From Acuticoccus sp. MNP-M23 (GTDB taxonomy: Bacteria; Pseudomonadota; Alphaproteobacteria; Rhizobiales; Amorphaceae), in assembly GCF_031195445.1 (NCBI RefSeq), contig NZ_CP133480.1:3526501-3590500 (forward strand): a stretch of 64,000 nucleotides of DNA. Reading direction: 5' to 3'. Numbering within the stretch: the stretch's first letter is position 1; every line of letters begins with the position of its first letter. Under the pieces are notes generated by a model. The model did not search any database, was not told the DNA's origin, and was given only the letters and a program-made list of their open reading frames with translations. Both the position numbers and the translations under genes were made by a program. This document shows positions 31,532 through 40,864 of the stretch, piece after piece.

Positions 31532-33512
31532 GCTGGGCCATTATGCCCTGGTGCTGGCGCTGGGCGTTTCGCTCATACAGTCCACCCTGCCGATTGCCGG
31601 CGCCAAGCTGCGCGACGCGCGCTTGATGGCGCTGGCCGCCCCGGCCGCCTTGATGGTGTTCGTGCTCATTGCGCTGTCTTTTGCAGCGCTGACTGCGGCC
31701 TATGTCCGGTCTGATTTCTCGGTCCTCAACGTGTTCGAGAACTCGCACTCGGCCAAGCCGATGATCTACCGGATCTCCGGCGTCTGGGGGAACCACGAGG
31801 GGTCGATGCTCCTGTGGGTGCTGATCCTCTCGGTCTTCGGCATGCTGGTGGCGACCTTCGGGCGCAACATTGCCGCCAGCCTCAGGGCAACCACCGTTGC
31901 CGTGCAGGGCTGGGTGGCGAGCGCGTTCCTCCTCTTCATCATCCTCACGTCCAACCCGTTTGCGCGCGTGTTGCCGGCGCCCATCGAGGGCAGGGACCTC
32001 AACCCGCTCCTGCAGGACGTGGGTCTCGCGATCCATCCGCCGCTGCTTTATTTCGGCTACGTCGGGTTCTCCATCGTGTTCGCGTTTGCGGTGGCGGCGC
32101 TGATCGAGGGGCGGATCGACGCGGCCTGGGCGCGCTGGGTCCGGCCGTGGACGTTGATCTCCTGGATCTTCCTGACGCTCGGCATCGCGATGGGGAGCTA
32201 CTGGGCCTATTATGAGCTGGGCTGGGGCGGCTGGTGGTTCTGGGACCCGGTGGAGAACGCCTCGTTCATGCCGTGGCTGGCAGGCACCGCACTCCTTCAC
32301 TCCGCCGCGGTGATGGAGAAGCGCGATGCGCTAAAGGTGTGGACGGTGCTTCTGGCGCTGATCACATTTTCGCTGTCGCTGCTCGGCACGTTCCTTGTGC
32401 GCTCCGGCGTGCTGACCTCCGTCCACGCCTTTGCCTCCGACCCAACGCGCGGGCTCTTCATTCTCGCGATCCTGTCGATCTTCATCGGCGGCGCGTTCAC
32501 GTTGTTTGCGATGCGGGCCGGTTCCCTGAAGGCGGGCGGCGCGTTTGCGCCCATCAGCCGCGAGGGGGCGCTGGTCTTCAACAATGTGTTCCTTACCACC
32601 TCCTGCGTCACGGTGCTGGTGGGAACGCTCTACCCGCTGGTGCTGGAGACGCTGACCAGCGAGAAGATCTCCGTCGGCCCGCCCTACTTCAACCTCACCT
32701 TCATTCCTCTGACCGTTCCGCTGCTCCTTGCCATTCCCTTCGGCTCTCTTCTGGCCTGGAAGCGGGGTGACATTGCCGCCGCGGCCGAGCGTCTGGTGGC
32801 CGTTGGGGTGGTGGCAATCTTTGCCGGCGGGCTCGGGGCATGGCTGGCCGGAGAGGAAACGCGGCTGACGGCAACATTTGGCCTCGCACTCTCGGTCTGG
32901 CTCATTGTCGGCGCCTTTGCGGAGATTGCGCTGCGCACGGCATCGGCAAAAACGGTCTCCGGACGCATCCGGCGGGCGGCCGGGTTGCCGCGCTCCATGT
33001 GGGGGAGTGCCTTCGGGCACCTTGGCGTCGGCCTGACGGCGCTGGGGATCGTCTCTCTCACCGCCTTCGAGACCGAACGGATTGCCGACATGAAGCCCGG
33101 CGATGCCATCGAGATTGCAGGCTACACCGTAACATTCGACAGCGCGGCGGAAGCCGAGGGGCCGAACTACAACGACGCCATCGCCAACTTCACGGTGACG
33201 GTGGACGGCAAGGTGGTCACCACCTTGTCGCCGGCGCGGCGCTTTTACCCCGCCCGGCAGATGCCCACCACCGAAGCCGCCATCTACACAACCGGCATGA
33301 CGCAGCTTTACGTCACGCTGGGCGCGGTCGAAAACGGCGGCATTGTGGTGCGCATGTTCCACAAGCCGCTGGTGCTTCTGATCTGGCTCGGGGCCGTGAT
33401 TGCGTCCTTCGGCGGGCTGCTGTCGCTGCTCGACCGGCGGTTGCGGATCGGGCTGCCGGCGCCGGCCCGGCGGTCCCCGCCGCAAGGTCTGGTTCCGGAG
33501 CCGGGCGAATGA
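31521..33512 (+). CDS. ccmF: Cytochrome c haem lyase subunit CcmF
   Basis: A 663-residue polytopic membrane protein that attaches haem to apocytochrome c. The tryptophan-rich haem-handling motif WGGWWFWDPVEN lies near residue 235. Many hydrophobic helices and the family segments VWGNHEGSMLLWV, IHPPLLYFGYVG and FLVRSGVLTSVHAFA are present. It overlaps ccmE by 11 bases and ccmH by 4, so all three are translated together. Length fits the family (about 650 residues). No frameshift is seen. Confidence 0.95.
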   Translation: MLNELGHYALVLALGVSLIQSTLPIAGAKLRDARLMALAAPAALMVFVLIALSFAALTAAYVRSDFSVLNVFENSHSAKPMIYRISGVWGNHEGSMLLWVLILSVFGMLVATFGRNIAASLRATTVAVQGWVASAFLLFIILTSNPFARVLPAPIEGRDLNPLLQDVGLAIHPPLLYFGYVGFSIVFAFAVAALIEGRIDAAWARWVRPWTLISWIFLTLGIAMGSYWAYYELGWGGWWFWDPVENASFMPWLAGTALLHSAAVMEKRDALKVWTVLLALITFSLSLLGTFLVRSGVLTSVHAFASDPTRGLFILAILSIFIGGAFTLFAMRAGSLKAGGAFAPISREGALVFNNVFLTTSCVTVLVGTLYPLVLETLTSEKISVGPPYFNLTFIPLTVPLLLAIPFGSLLAWKRGDIAAAAERLVAVGVVAIFAGGLGAWLAGEETRLTATFGLALSVWLIVGAFAEIALRTASAKTVSGRIRRAAGLPRSMWGSAFGHLGVGLTALGIVSLTAFETERIADMKPGDAIEIAGYTVTFDSAAEAEGPNYNDAIANFTVTVDGKVVTTLSPARRFYPARQMPTTEAAIYTTGMTQLYVTLGAVENGGIVVRMFHKPLVLLIWLGAVIASFGGLLSLLDRRLRIGLPAPARRSPPQGLVPEPGE

Positions 33513-33985
33513 GGCGCGTTGTTGCAGCGCTCCTCACGCTGGGGCTTCTTGTGGGCGGTGCGGCGCTGGCGGCCAACCCCAGCGAGCAGCTGGCCGATCC
33601 GGCGCTGGAGGCGCGGGCGCGGGCGCTGGGGCAGGAGCTGCGTTGTCTCGTCTGCCAGAACCAGTCCATCGACGCGTCTGACGCCGAACTTGCCAAGGAC
33701 CTGCGCCTGCTGGTCCGCGAACGCATTTCGGCCGGCGACAGCGACGAGGCGGTGCTTTCCTATCTGACAGACCGCTACGGCGCCTTCGTGCGCCTGCGCC
33801 CGCCCATGAATGCTGCAACCATTGCCCTGTGGGCGGCACCCTTGGTGGTGGTGCTGATTGCGGGGATCGGGGCCGCGGTCTACCTGCGCGGTCGGCGGCG
33901 CCTTGTGGCCGACACCCCCGCGCTTTCGGCCGACGAGGAAAAGGCGCTGGCTGCGATGCTGGATGCGCGCAAACGCCAGAGCTGA
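33509..33985 (+). CDS. ccmH: Cytochrome c biogenesis thiol-reductase CcmH (CycL)
   Basis: A 158-residue protein with a signal-anchor N-terminus (MRRVVAALLTLGLLVGGAAL) and the redox motif LRCLVCQNQSIDAS (CxxC, near residues 46-49), used to keep apocytochrome c thiols reduced. A C-terminal helix (about 101-124) holds it in the membrane. Its ATG overlaps the ccmF stop (ATGA). CcmG is not encoded here; in rhizobia it usually sits with ccmABC elsewhere. Confidence 0.95.
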   Translation: MRRVVAALLTLGLLVGGAALAANPSEQLADPALEARARALGQELRCLVCQNQSIDASDAELAKDLRLLVRERISAGDSDEAVLSYLTDRYGAFVRLRPPMNAATIALWAAPLVVVLIAGIGAAVYLRGRRRLVADTPALSADEEKALAAMLDARKRQS

Positions 33986-34039
33986 CGCGAAGCGACGCTG
34001 CCCGGCACGGGGCTGTGGACGTCCGGCGAGCTTACCAAA

Positions 34040-34075
34040 TTGTCACACCGCAGAAAGCGCAACGTAATGTGACGG
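34040..34075 (+). promoter_or_regulatory. Candidate promoter of the DegP gene
   Basis: TTGTCA (34040-34045), a 17-base spacer and CGTAAT (34063-34068) make a plausible sigma-70-type promoter. Arms GTCACA (34042-34047) and TGTGAC (34068-34073) form an inverted repeat that overlaps both promoter boxes and could be a regulator site. The start of the DegP coding sequence is 55-60 bases further on. Confidence 0.4.
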
Positions 34076-34128
34076 CTCCTATCTTGGCATTCGAGGCCTT
34101 TGAACGGCCACTGCCAACAGGAGTAATC

Positions 34129-35649
34129 ATGGCACTCACGCTGAAGAAGTCGCGCGGACGGGCAGCGGTCCTCCTCGTGGGCACGTTCCTTGCCGGCGCG
34201 GTTGGCGCCAATTTCCTCGACGGACGCACGGTGACCCCGGCTTACGCGCAGAACCTGTCCGATCAGGTGCCCGCTGCCGCAAGCCAGAACGCACCGGGTT
34301 TCGCCGACATTGTGGATCGTGTCTCTCCCGCCGTCGTCTCGATCCAGGTCAAGAGCCGGGCACGCAAGCAGCTCTCCAGCATGGAGGGGATGCGCGGCTC
34401 TCCCTTCGAGCAGTTCTTTGACGATTTTGCCGAACGCTTCGGCCAGAACGACGAGCCCCGCCAGCGCACCCCCAACCGTCGCAACTTCTCCATGGGTCAG
34501 GGGTCCGGCTTCCTGATCTCCGATGACGGCTACATCGTCACCAACGGCCATGTGGTCGACGGTGCCGAGGAAGTCACCGTGGTGATGGGTGACGGCGAAA
34601 CGCTGGACGCCGAAGTGATCGGCGTCGACGACAAGACCGACCTTGCTCTGGTGAAGGTCGAGCACGGCAAGAAATTCCCGTTCGTCACGTTCGCCAGCAG
34701 GGAAACCCGCGTCGGTGACTGGGTGATGGCTGTCGGCAACCCGTTCGGCCTCGGCGGTTCGGTCACCGCGGGCATCGTCTCGGCACGCGGCCGCGAAATC
34801 GGTGCTGGCCCCTACGACGATTTCCTCCAGATCGACGCGCCCATCAACCGTGGCAATTCCGGCGGCCCGACGTTCAACCTCAACGGCAACGTGGTCGGCG
34901 TGAACACCGCCATCTACTCGCCGTCGGGCGGCTCGGTGGGCATCGGCTTTGCCATTCCGGCCTCCATCGCGCAGGACGTGATCGAGGACCTGAAGGATGA
35001 CGGCAACGTCACCCGCGGCTGGCTTGGCGTTCAGATCCAGCCGATCACGCCGGAAATTGCCGAAAGCCTTGGCCGCGACAACATTGTCGGTGCTCTGGTG
35101 ACCGATCCGCAGAGCGACAGCCCTGCCGACAAGGCCGGCGTGAAGGCGGGCGATGCCATCATCTCCGTGGACGGCGAAGATGTCGACGGCCCGCGCGATC
35201 TGGCGCGCACCATCTCCACCCGTGCACCCGGCGAAGAGGTCACCCTCCAGGTCTGGCGCGACGGCAAGGCGATGGACGTGAAGGTGGAGCTCGGCAAGCT
35301 GACCGACACTGCGGCCGCCAGCAGCACGCGGGGCAACGAGGAAGAACCCGCCAAGCAGGACTCGACCGAAACGCTGGGCATGACCCTCGCTCCCGCCGGC
35401 GAAGTCGGCATCGAGGGTGACGGTCTGGCCGTGGTCGAGGTTGACCCCGATGGCGCTGCGGCCAGGAGCGGCATCCGCGTCGGCGACGTGATCCTGCAGG
35501 CCTCGGGCATGGACGTTGCCTCGGCCGGCGACCTGAAGACCGGCGTGGACACGGCCACCGGCGAAGGGCGCAAGAACGTGCTCCTGAAGCTGCAGTCCGG
35601 CGAGAACACCCGGTTCGTCGCGCTGCCGGTTGAAGAAGACCGCGGCTGA
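34129..35649 (+). CDS. degP: DegP/HtrA-family periplasmic serine protease
   Basis: A 506-residue Do-like protease and chaperone of the periplasm. A signal peptide ends near AYA-Q (residue 40). The catalytic triad is His141 (TNGHVVDG), Asp171 (KTDLAL) and Ser244 (GNSGGP), followed by two PDZ domains (about 285-370 and 400-500, second with VVEVDPDGAAARSGIRVGDV). A short Gln-rich loop precedes the protease domain. The start at 34129 has AGGAG upstream; the long open frame from 33829 is discarded. Its place after ccmIEFH and before the FeuPQ-like pair matches rhizobial gene order. A terminator follows at 35668. Confidence 0.95.
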   Translation: MALTLKKSRGRAAVLLVGTFLAGAVGANFLDGRTVTPAYAQNLSDQVPAAASQNAPGFADIVDRVSPAVVSIQVKSRARKQLSSMEGMRGSPFEQFFDDFAERFGQNDEPRQRTPNRRNFSMGQGSGFLISDDGYIVTNGHVVDGAEEVTVVMGDGETLDAEVIGVDDKTDLALVKVEHGKKFPFVTFASRETRVGDWVMAVGNPFGLGGSVTAGIVSARGREIGAGPYDDFLQIDAPINRGNSGGPTFNLNGNVVGVNTAIYSPSGGSVGIGFAIPASIAQDVIEDLKDDGNVTRGWLGVQIQPITPEIAESLGRDNIVGALVTDPQSDSPADKAGVKAGDAIISVDGEDVDGPRDLARTISTRAPGEEVTLQVWRDGKAMDVKVELGKLTDTAAASSTRGNEEEPAKQDSTETLGMTLAPAGEVGIEGDGLAVVEVDPDGAAARSGIRVGDVILQASGMDVASAGDLKTGVDTATGEGRKNVLLKLQSGENTRFVALPVEEDRG

Positions 35650-35667
35650 TCCACCGATCGGACGCGG

Positions 35668-35706
35668 GAGAGGGGGCCGGGCGTGACCGTCCGGCCCTCT
35701 TTCTTT
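35668..35706 (+). terminator. Terminator of degP
   Basis: A GC-rich hairpin has outer arms AGAGGG and CCCTCT, an inner CCGG/CCGG stem and the loop TGAC, followed by TTTCTTTCC. It separates degP from the two-component genes. Confidence 0.75.
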
Positions 35707-35774
35707 CCGGCACTGTCAGTTGCAGTGAACCGCTTTGATTTGATACAGAATTTGCATGACTGGTGGATTGCCCG

Positions 35775-36455
35775 ATGAAAGTCCTGATCGTTGAAGATGA
35801 TGTGGATGCAGCCGCCTACCTTTCACGGGGTCTGGGCGAAGCCGGCCACAGCGCCGACGTTGCGGGTGACGGGGAAACCGGCCACGACTACGCCGCCAGC
35901 AACGACTACGATGTCCTGATCATCGACCGGATGCTGCCCAAGAAGGACGGCCTCACCCTCATCAACGAGCTGCGCAATGCAGGCAAGCAGGTGCCCATCA
36001 TGGTCCTGTCCGCTCTCAGCCAGGTGGACGACCGGGTGAAGGGCCTTCGTGCGGGCGGGGACGACTATCTCACCAAGCCTTACGCCTTCACCGAGCTTCT
36101 GGCCCGTGTCGAGGCGCTGGGGCGGCGCAAGCAGACCGCCGAATTCGAGGCCATCTACAGGGTCGGCGACCTTGTGCTCGACCGGCTCAGCCACACGGTG
36201 ACCCGCAACGACGAGAAGGTGCTTCTTCAGCCGCGCGAATTCCGCCTGCTGGAATATCTGATGCGCCACGCCGGTCAGGTCGTGACCCGGACCATGCTGC
36301 TTGAAAACGTGTGGGACTACCACTTCGACCCGCAGACCAACGTGATCGACGTGCACATCTCCCGTCTGCGCGGCAAGATCGACAAGAGCTTTGACAAACC
36401 GCTGCTGCACACGGTGCGCGGCGCGGGTTATGTGATCCGTGCCGACGCCGACTAG
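35775..36455 (+). CDS. OmpR-family response regulator (FeuP-like)
   Basis: A 226-residue response regulator. The receiver domain has acidic residues in VEDDVDA, the phosphorylation Asp51 in LIIDRMLPKKDG, and the conserved Lys in LTKPYAF. The winged-helix DNA-binding domain (about 130-225) has REFRLLEYLMRHAGQVVTRT and HISRLRGKID. The start at 35775 avoids four extra residues of a weak frame. It overlaps the kinase gene by 17 bases. FeuP-type regulators in Sinorhizobium control envelope and osmotic genes; the name here rests on neighbourhood as much as sequence. Confidence 0.93.
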   Translation: MKVLIVEDDVDAAAYLSRGLGEAGHSADVAGDGETGHDYAASNDYDVLIIDRMLPKKDGLTLINELRNAGKQVPIMVLSALSQVDDRVKGLRAGGDDYLTKPYAFTELLARVEALGRRKQTAEFEAIYRVGDLVLDRLSHTVTRNDEKVLLQPREFRLLEYLMRHAGQVVTRTMLLENVWDYHFDPQTNVIDVHISRLRGKIDKSFDKPLLHTVRGAGYVIRADAD

Positions 36456-37833
36456 GCTCTTCCGCACCACGGCATTCAAGCTCTCTCTCGCCTACCTGTG
36501 CGTGATCGTCGTCCTGTCACTGGGCCTGATCGCGTACATCTCATCGACCACGGCTAGGTTGTTCGACCGGCAGCTCGAAACAGCGATCGACCGCGAAATT
36601 GCCGAACTCAACGCCGAGTATGAGGCGTCCAGCCTCTTCAAGGTAATGCGGACCATTGGCCGCCGTGCCATGCAGCCGGACGCCAGCGTCTACCTCGTGA
36701 CCGATTTTTCCGGCAACCCGCTGGCGGGCAACGTGTCGGAGCTGATGTACGACCCGGCGGTGGTGAGCGAGAATGTGGCCTTTCCAGTGCGCTACATGCG
36801 CTTCAAGCCCGGAGAGGGGGAGAACAACGAGGAGGCGCACCGCGCGCTGGTGAAGCTCTCGGTGCTGGGCGGCGGCTACCGGCTGCTGGTCGGCCGGGAC
36901 GTTGAGGACAGGATCGAGTTCGCCACCATCATCCGCCGCTCCATCCGCGGTGCGATCATTGTGGTGGTGGGGCTGGGGCTTTTGTCCTGGATCTTCCTGT
37001 CGCGCTCTGTCCTGCGCAAGGTCGATGCGGTGGCGGCAAGTTCGCAGAAGATCATTGGCGGCGACCTTGCCCGGCGCTTGCCGGTGGACGGTTCGGGCGA
37101 CGAGTTCGACCGGCTGGCCCACAGCGTCAACGCCATGCTGGACGAGATCAACCGCCTGCATTCCGGCTTGCAGGAAGTCTCCCAGAACATCGCCCACGAC
37201 CTGAAGACACCGCTGACGCGGCTGCGCAACCGCCTGGACGAGGCGATGCGCAGCCCGCCTGCCGCGAGCCGGGCGCCCGAAATATTGGGGCCGGCCATCG
37301 AGGAATGCGACCATCTCATTCGCACCTTCGAGGCTCTCCTCACCATTGCGCGTGTGGAAAGCAATGCCGCCGGTGTGGCGCTGGCGCGGACCGACCTTTC
37401 GGCGCTGCTCGAGGATATTGCCGAGTTTTACGATCCGGCGGCGGAAGATGCCGGGATGAGTCTTGTCGCAAAGATCGCGCCGGGGGTTGTCATTGACGGC
37501 GAGCCGACGCTTCTACGCACCATGATGGCAAATCTACTCGACAACGCGCTCAAATATGGCGCTTCGCCGACCGGCCAGGTGGACCTGGTGCTGGAGCGGA
37601 CCGATGCGGAGGCGACGATTGTGGTGCGCGACTTCGGCACCGGCGTCGCAAACGAAGACCTTCCCCGGCTGACGGACCGGTTCGTGCGGATGGATGCCGC
37701 CCGCACCAAGCCTGGCGCTGGCCTCGGCCTTGCGATGGTCAAGGCAGTGGTCGGCCACCACGGCGGCCGCCTGACGCTCGATGACGCAGGCCCCGGCTTC
37801 CGCGTGTCAATCGCCCTGCCGCTGCCGGCATGA
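36439..37833 (+). CDS. Sensor histidine kinase (FeuQ-like)
   Basis: A 464-residue membrane sensor kinase. Two helices (about residues 14-34 and 170-190) enclose a periplasmic domain, followed by a HAMP region (about 188-245). The phospho-acceptor His253 lies in QNIAHDLKTPLTRLRNRL, and the ATPase domain has the N, G1 and G2 boxes (NLLDNALKYG, FGTGVANEDL, GAGLGLAMVKAVV). The start is a GTG inside the regulator gene, giving a 17-base overlap. Its stop overlaps the ATG of glnE. The pair would sense an envelope condition; the signal is not known. Confidence 0.92.
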   Translation: MPTPTRLFRTTAFKLSLAYLCVIVVLSLGLIAYISSTTARLFDRQLETAIDREIAELNAEYEASSLFKVMRTIGRRAMQPDASVYLVTDFSGNPLAGNVSELMYDPAVVSENVAFPVRYMRFKPGEGENNEEAHRALVKLSVLGGGYRLLVGRDVEDRIEFATIIRRSIRGAIIVVVGLGLLSWIFLSRSVLRKVDAVAASSQKIIGGDLARRLPVDGSGDEFDRLAHSVNAMLDEINRLHSGLQEVSQNIAHDLKTPLTRLRNRLDEAMRSPPAASRAPEILGPAIEECDHLIRTFEALLTIARVESNAAGVALARTDLSALLEDIAEFYDPAAEDAGMSLVAKIAPGVVIDGEPTLLRTMMANLLDNALKYGASPTGQVDLVLERTDAEATIVVRDFGTGVANEDLPRLTDRFVRMDAARTKPGAGLGLAMVKAVVGHHGGRLTLDDAGPGFRVSIALPLPA

Positions 37834-40646
37834 GCGCGCTGGCTGAAAATTTCACGCCGCTTCCCATCGCCCCCGACACGGCGTTTGCCGAAAAGATGGC
37901 AGATGCCCGCGCGGAGGCCGGGGTTGCCCCCTTGCCGGAGCCGGTTGCGGAGGCGCTCGGCACGGTCGCAGCGGTATCTCCGTTCCTGGCCGACCTGATG
38001 CTGGGCGATCCGGCAATGCTGGACGCTGTGCTTGCCGCGTCTCTGAATGACAGTGTGGCCGCCGCCGCCGTGACCGGGGATGACGTTGCAGCAAGCCTTC
38101 GGCGCGGCAAGCAACGGGTGGCGCTGGCTGTGGGGCTCGCCGATCTTCTGGGCAACGCAACGGTCAAGGCCGTCACCAACGCATTGTCGGATTTTGCGGA
38201 TGCGGCCATCGCAGCTTCCCTCAACGCCGCCTTCGCAGAGCTTTGCGAAAAGGGGCAGGTGTCCACCGACGATCCGTCGCAAGCAGGCCTCTTCGTCCTT
38301 GCCATGGGCAAGCTTGGCGGGCGGGAGCTGAATTATTCCAGCGATGTCGATCTCGTCATCCTGTTTGACCCGGTGCGGGCGCAAAATGTCGGGCTGGCCA
38401 GGGATACGGCCGTCCGGCTGGTGCGCCGCTTTGTGCAGCTGATGCAGGATCGCACGGCGGACGGCTATGTTTTCCGCGTGGATCTGCGGCTGCGGCCGGA
38501 CCCTGGCGCCACTGCGCTTGCGGTCTCCACGCCGGCTGCCATCAAATATTATCAGTCGCGCGCCCGGCCGTGGGAGCGGCAGGCGATGATCAAGGCCCGC
38601 GCTGTGGCCGGCGACGAGACGGCGGCGGCCGCCTACATGGATGCGGTGGAGCCCTCCATCTGGCGTGTCGGCTACGATTTTGCCGCTATCGACGAAACGG
38701 TGGCGCTGCGCGAGCAGATTGCCGCGGTGAAGGGGGCTGGCGCCATCACCGTGCCCGGCCACAACGTGAAGGTGGGCCGCGGCGGAATTCGCGAAATCGA
38801 GTTTTTTGCGCAGAGCCTGCAGCGGGTTGCGGGCGGGCGCGACCTCGCGCTGCGCGGCCACGCGACCGTGCCGATGCTGGCTGCCTTGTGTGAGCGGGGC
38901 TGGGTGAGCGAGACCGACTGCGCGGTCCTGACCGATGCGTACGAGACGCTGCGCAAGGTGGAGCACAGGCTGCAGATGGTGCGCGACGACCATGTGCACA
39001 CCATGCCCGATGCCGCCGGGGTACAGCGCATTGCCGTGATGATGCGTGACGAGGCGCTCACCCAGACGCTGGAGGCAACGCTGCGTGCGGTCCATGCGCG
39101 CTTCATGGCGCTGGCCGACGGGCCGATGCCGGAAAATCCGATGCTGCGCGCCTTGCAGGCCGACCGGCCGGAACTGAGTACAGTGCTGGCCGAAGCGTTT
39201 GATGAGCGGCGGGACGCCTGGCAGGCAGGCTGCTATAGCTGCTTGCGCACAGAACAGGCGCGCACGCTGCTGGCGCGGCTGGAGCCGGCCATCCGCACCG
39301 CCATCGCGTCCTCGCCCGACAGTGCTGTGGCGCTGGAGCGGTTCGACGCATTTCTCGCGACGGTGACCCGCGGCGTCGATTTCCTTGCCCGGCTCGACCG
39401 CCATCCGGACCTTGTGGGGGTGATTGTCCTGATTGCGGCGTCCTCGCCGCGGCTTGCCGAGCAGCTTGCCCGGCGCGGGCGGCTCCTCGACGTGCTCATC
39501 GACCCCACCTTCTACGGCAGAGCGCATGACGACGCTGCGCTGGAGGCATCGCTCGGCGCCGCGCTGGAGGCAGCGCAGGACTACGAGGAGCGGCTCGACG
39601 CGCTGCGGGTGGTGGGTCAGGAGCAGATGCTGCTGATAGAGGTGCGCATTCTGACCGGCTCGCTGCTCAGCGCAGAGGCGGGGGTGGAAATCACCACGCT
39701 GGCGGAGCGGCTTGCCGGCTGCGCGCTGTCGATTGCGCGCGATGCCTTTGCCGAACGGCACGGCCATGTGGAGGGTGGCGGCGTGGCGCTTCTGGCGCTC
39801 GGCTCCTTCGGCAGCCGCGAAATGACGCCGTCCAGCGACCTCGATATTGTGTTCATCTACGATGCGGCCGACGAATCGAACGGCTCCGACGGCGCCAAAT
39901 CGCTGACACCCGGCCACTATTTTGCGCGGCTGGCGCAACGCTTCATCGCCGCGTTGAGCGCACCGACCGCGCGGGGACGGCTGTTTGAGGTGGATCTGCG
40001 GCTGCGGCCGACCGGGCGGGCCGGGCCGCTGGCCACGCACATCCGGTCCTTCGAGCGCTATCAGGCGGAAAGCGCGTGGGTGTGGGAACAGATGGCGCTT
40101 ACGCGGGCGCGCGTTGTGGCGGGCGATGAGGCGGTGGGCGCCCGTGCCATGGCCGCGATCGACCGTTCGCTCGCCGCATGCCAGGGGTCGGATGCGCTGG
40201 CGGGCGAAGTGCTGGCCATGCGCCGCAAGCTGGACGGGCTGTCCCGGCAGGATGCCAAGCACGCGCCGGGCGGTCTGGTGGACATTGAGTTCATCGTGCA
40301 GTTTCTGCGGCTGAAATCGGGCCTAGAAACGCGCACCACAATGACGCGCAAGCTCCTCAACGAGCTGGCCGCAGCGGGAATGCTGGATGATGCGGCGCGA
40401 GAGCTTCTGGTGGACAGCCACCGGCTCCTGCGCAAGTTGATGCTTCTGTTTTCTGCTGCGGGCGTTCCGGCCCGTCCCGCAGAGGCGCCGGCTGCGTTGA
40501 AGCCGCTCCTGCTGCGCGCCGCCGATGCACCGGACATGGATTTTCTTGAGGCCGATCTTGCAGAGCGTCGCACCGCGGTGCGCGCGTTGTTCGAGAAGAT
40601 CGTCGGTCCGCTGAACCCGCCGGACGACGGCAATCCTCAAGGCTGA
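37830..40646 (+). CDS. glnE: Bifunctional glutamine synthetase adenylyltransferase/deadenylylase
   Basis: A 938-residue enzyme that adds or removes AMP on glutamine synthetase in response to PII. Two nucleotidyltransferase domains are visible: the first with GKLGGRELNYSSDVDLVILFD (about residues 162-182) and the second with GSFGSREMTPSSDLDIVFIY (about 656-676). The aspartates of both GS(x)xDxD motifs are intact, so both activities are expected. The two halves share RxVDLRLRP motifs as in the family. The ATG overlaps the FeuQ-like kinase stop. A perfect 16-bp hairpin follows its stop. Confidence 0.96.
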   Translation: MSALAENFTPLPIAPDTAFAEKMADARAEAGVAPLPEPVAEALGTVAAVSPFLADLMLGDPAMLDAVLAASLNDSVAAAAVTGDDVAASLRRGKQRVALAVGLADLLGNATVKAVTNALSDFADAAIAASLNAAFAELCEKGQVSTDDPSQAGLFVLAMGKLGGRELNYSSDVDLVILFDPVRAQNVGLARDTAVRLVRRFVQLMQDRTADGYVFRVDLRLRPDPGATALAVSTPAAIKYYQSRARPWERQAMIKARAVAGDETAAAAYMDAVEPSIWRVGYDFAAIDETVALREQIAAVKGAGAITVPGHNVKVGRGGIREIEFFAQSLQRVAGGRDLALRGHATVPMLAALCERGWVSETDCAVLTDAYETLRKVEHRLQMVRDDHVHTMPDAAGVQRIAVMMRDEALTQTLEATLRAVHARFMALADGPMPENPMLRALQADRPELSTVLAEAFDERRDAWQAGCYSCLRTEQARTLLARLEPAIRTAIASSPDSAVALERFDAFLATVTRGVDFLARLDRHPDLVGVIVLIAASSPRLAEQLARRGRLLDVLIDPTFYGRAHDDAALEASLGAALEAAQDYEERLDALRVVGQEQMLLIEVRILTGSLLSAEAGVEITTLAERLAGCALSIARDAFAERHGHVEGGGVALLALGSFGSREMTPSSDLDIVFIYDAADESNGSDGAKSLTPGHYFARLAQRFIAALSAPTARGRLFEVDLRLRPTGRAGPLATHIRSFERYQAESAWVWEQMALTRARVVAGDEAVGARAMAAIDRSLAACQGSDALAGEVLAMRRKLDGLSRQDAKHAPGGLVDIEFIVQFLRLKSGLETRTTMTRKLLNELAAAGMLDDAARELLVDSHRLLRKLMLLFSAAGVPARPAEAPAALKPLLLRAADAPDMDFLEADLAERRTAVRALFEKIVGPLNPPDDGNPQG

Positions 40647-40653
40647 GATTGGC

Positions 40654-40690
40654 CCTGAGTGCGGCGGTGACAGACACCGCCGCACTCAGG
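40654..40690. repeat. Perfect 16-bp inverted repeat after glnE
   Basis: Arms CCTGAGTGCGGCGGTG (40654-40669) and its exact complement (40675-40690) have a 5-base loop, ACAGA. It starts 8 bases after the glnE stop and could form a very stable stem, but no T run follows on either strand. It may stabilise the mRNA 3' end or be a palindromic element rather than a classical terminator. Confidence 0.8.
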
Positions 40691-40864
40691 CAGAGCGCAA
40701 ATTCGATCGCGGGGAGATGACGCAGAACCGTGGAATCTCCCCGGCGATCAGCAATTCGTTTCTGGATAGCTTGAAATAGAGATCCGCCGTCGCAGCCGAT
40801 GTGACCGGGATCACAAAAGCGGTGATTGGCGGGCGCAGGATGCCAGCGGGGCGGCTGGTGACGA

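Noticed and set aside
37428-40262. A 944-codon minus-strand frame opposite glnE and the end of the kinase
   Set aside because: It is a shadow frame; its composition (rich in Arg, Gln, His) is typical of antisense of GC-rich genes.
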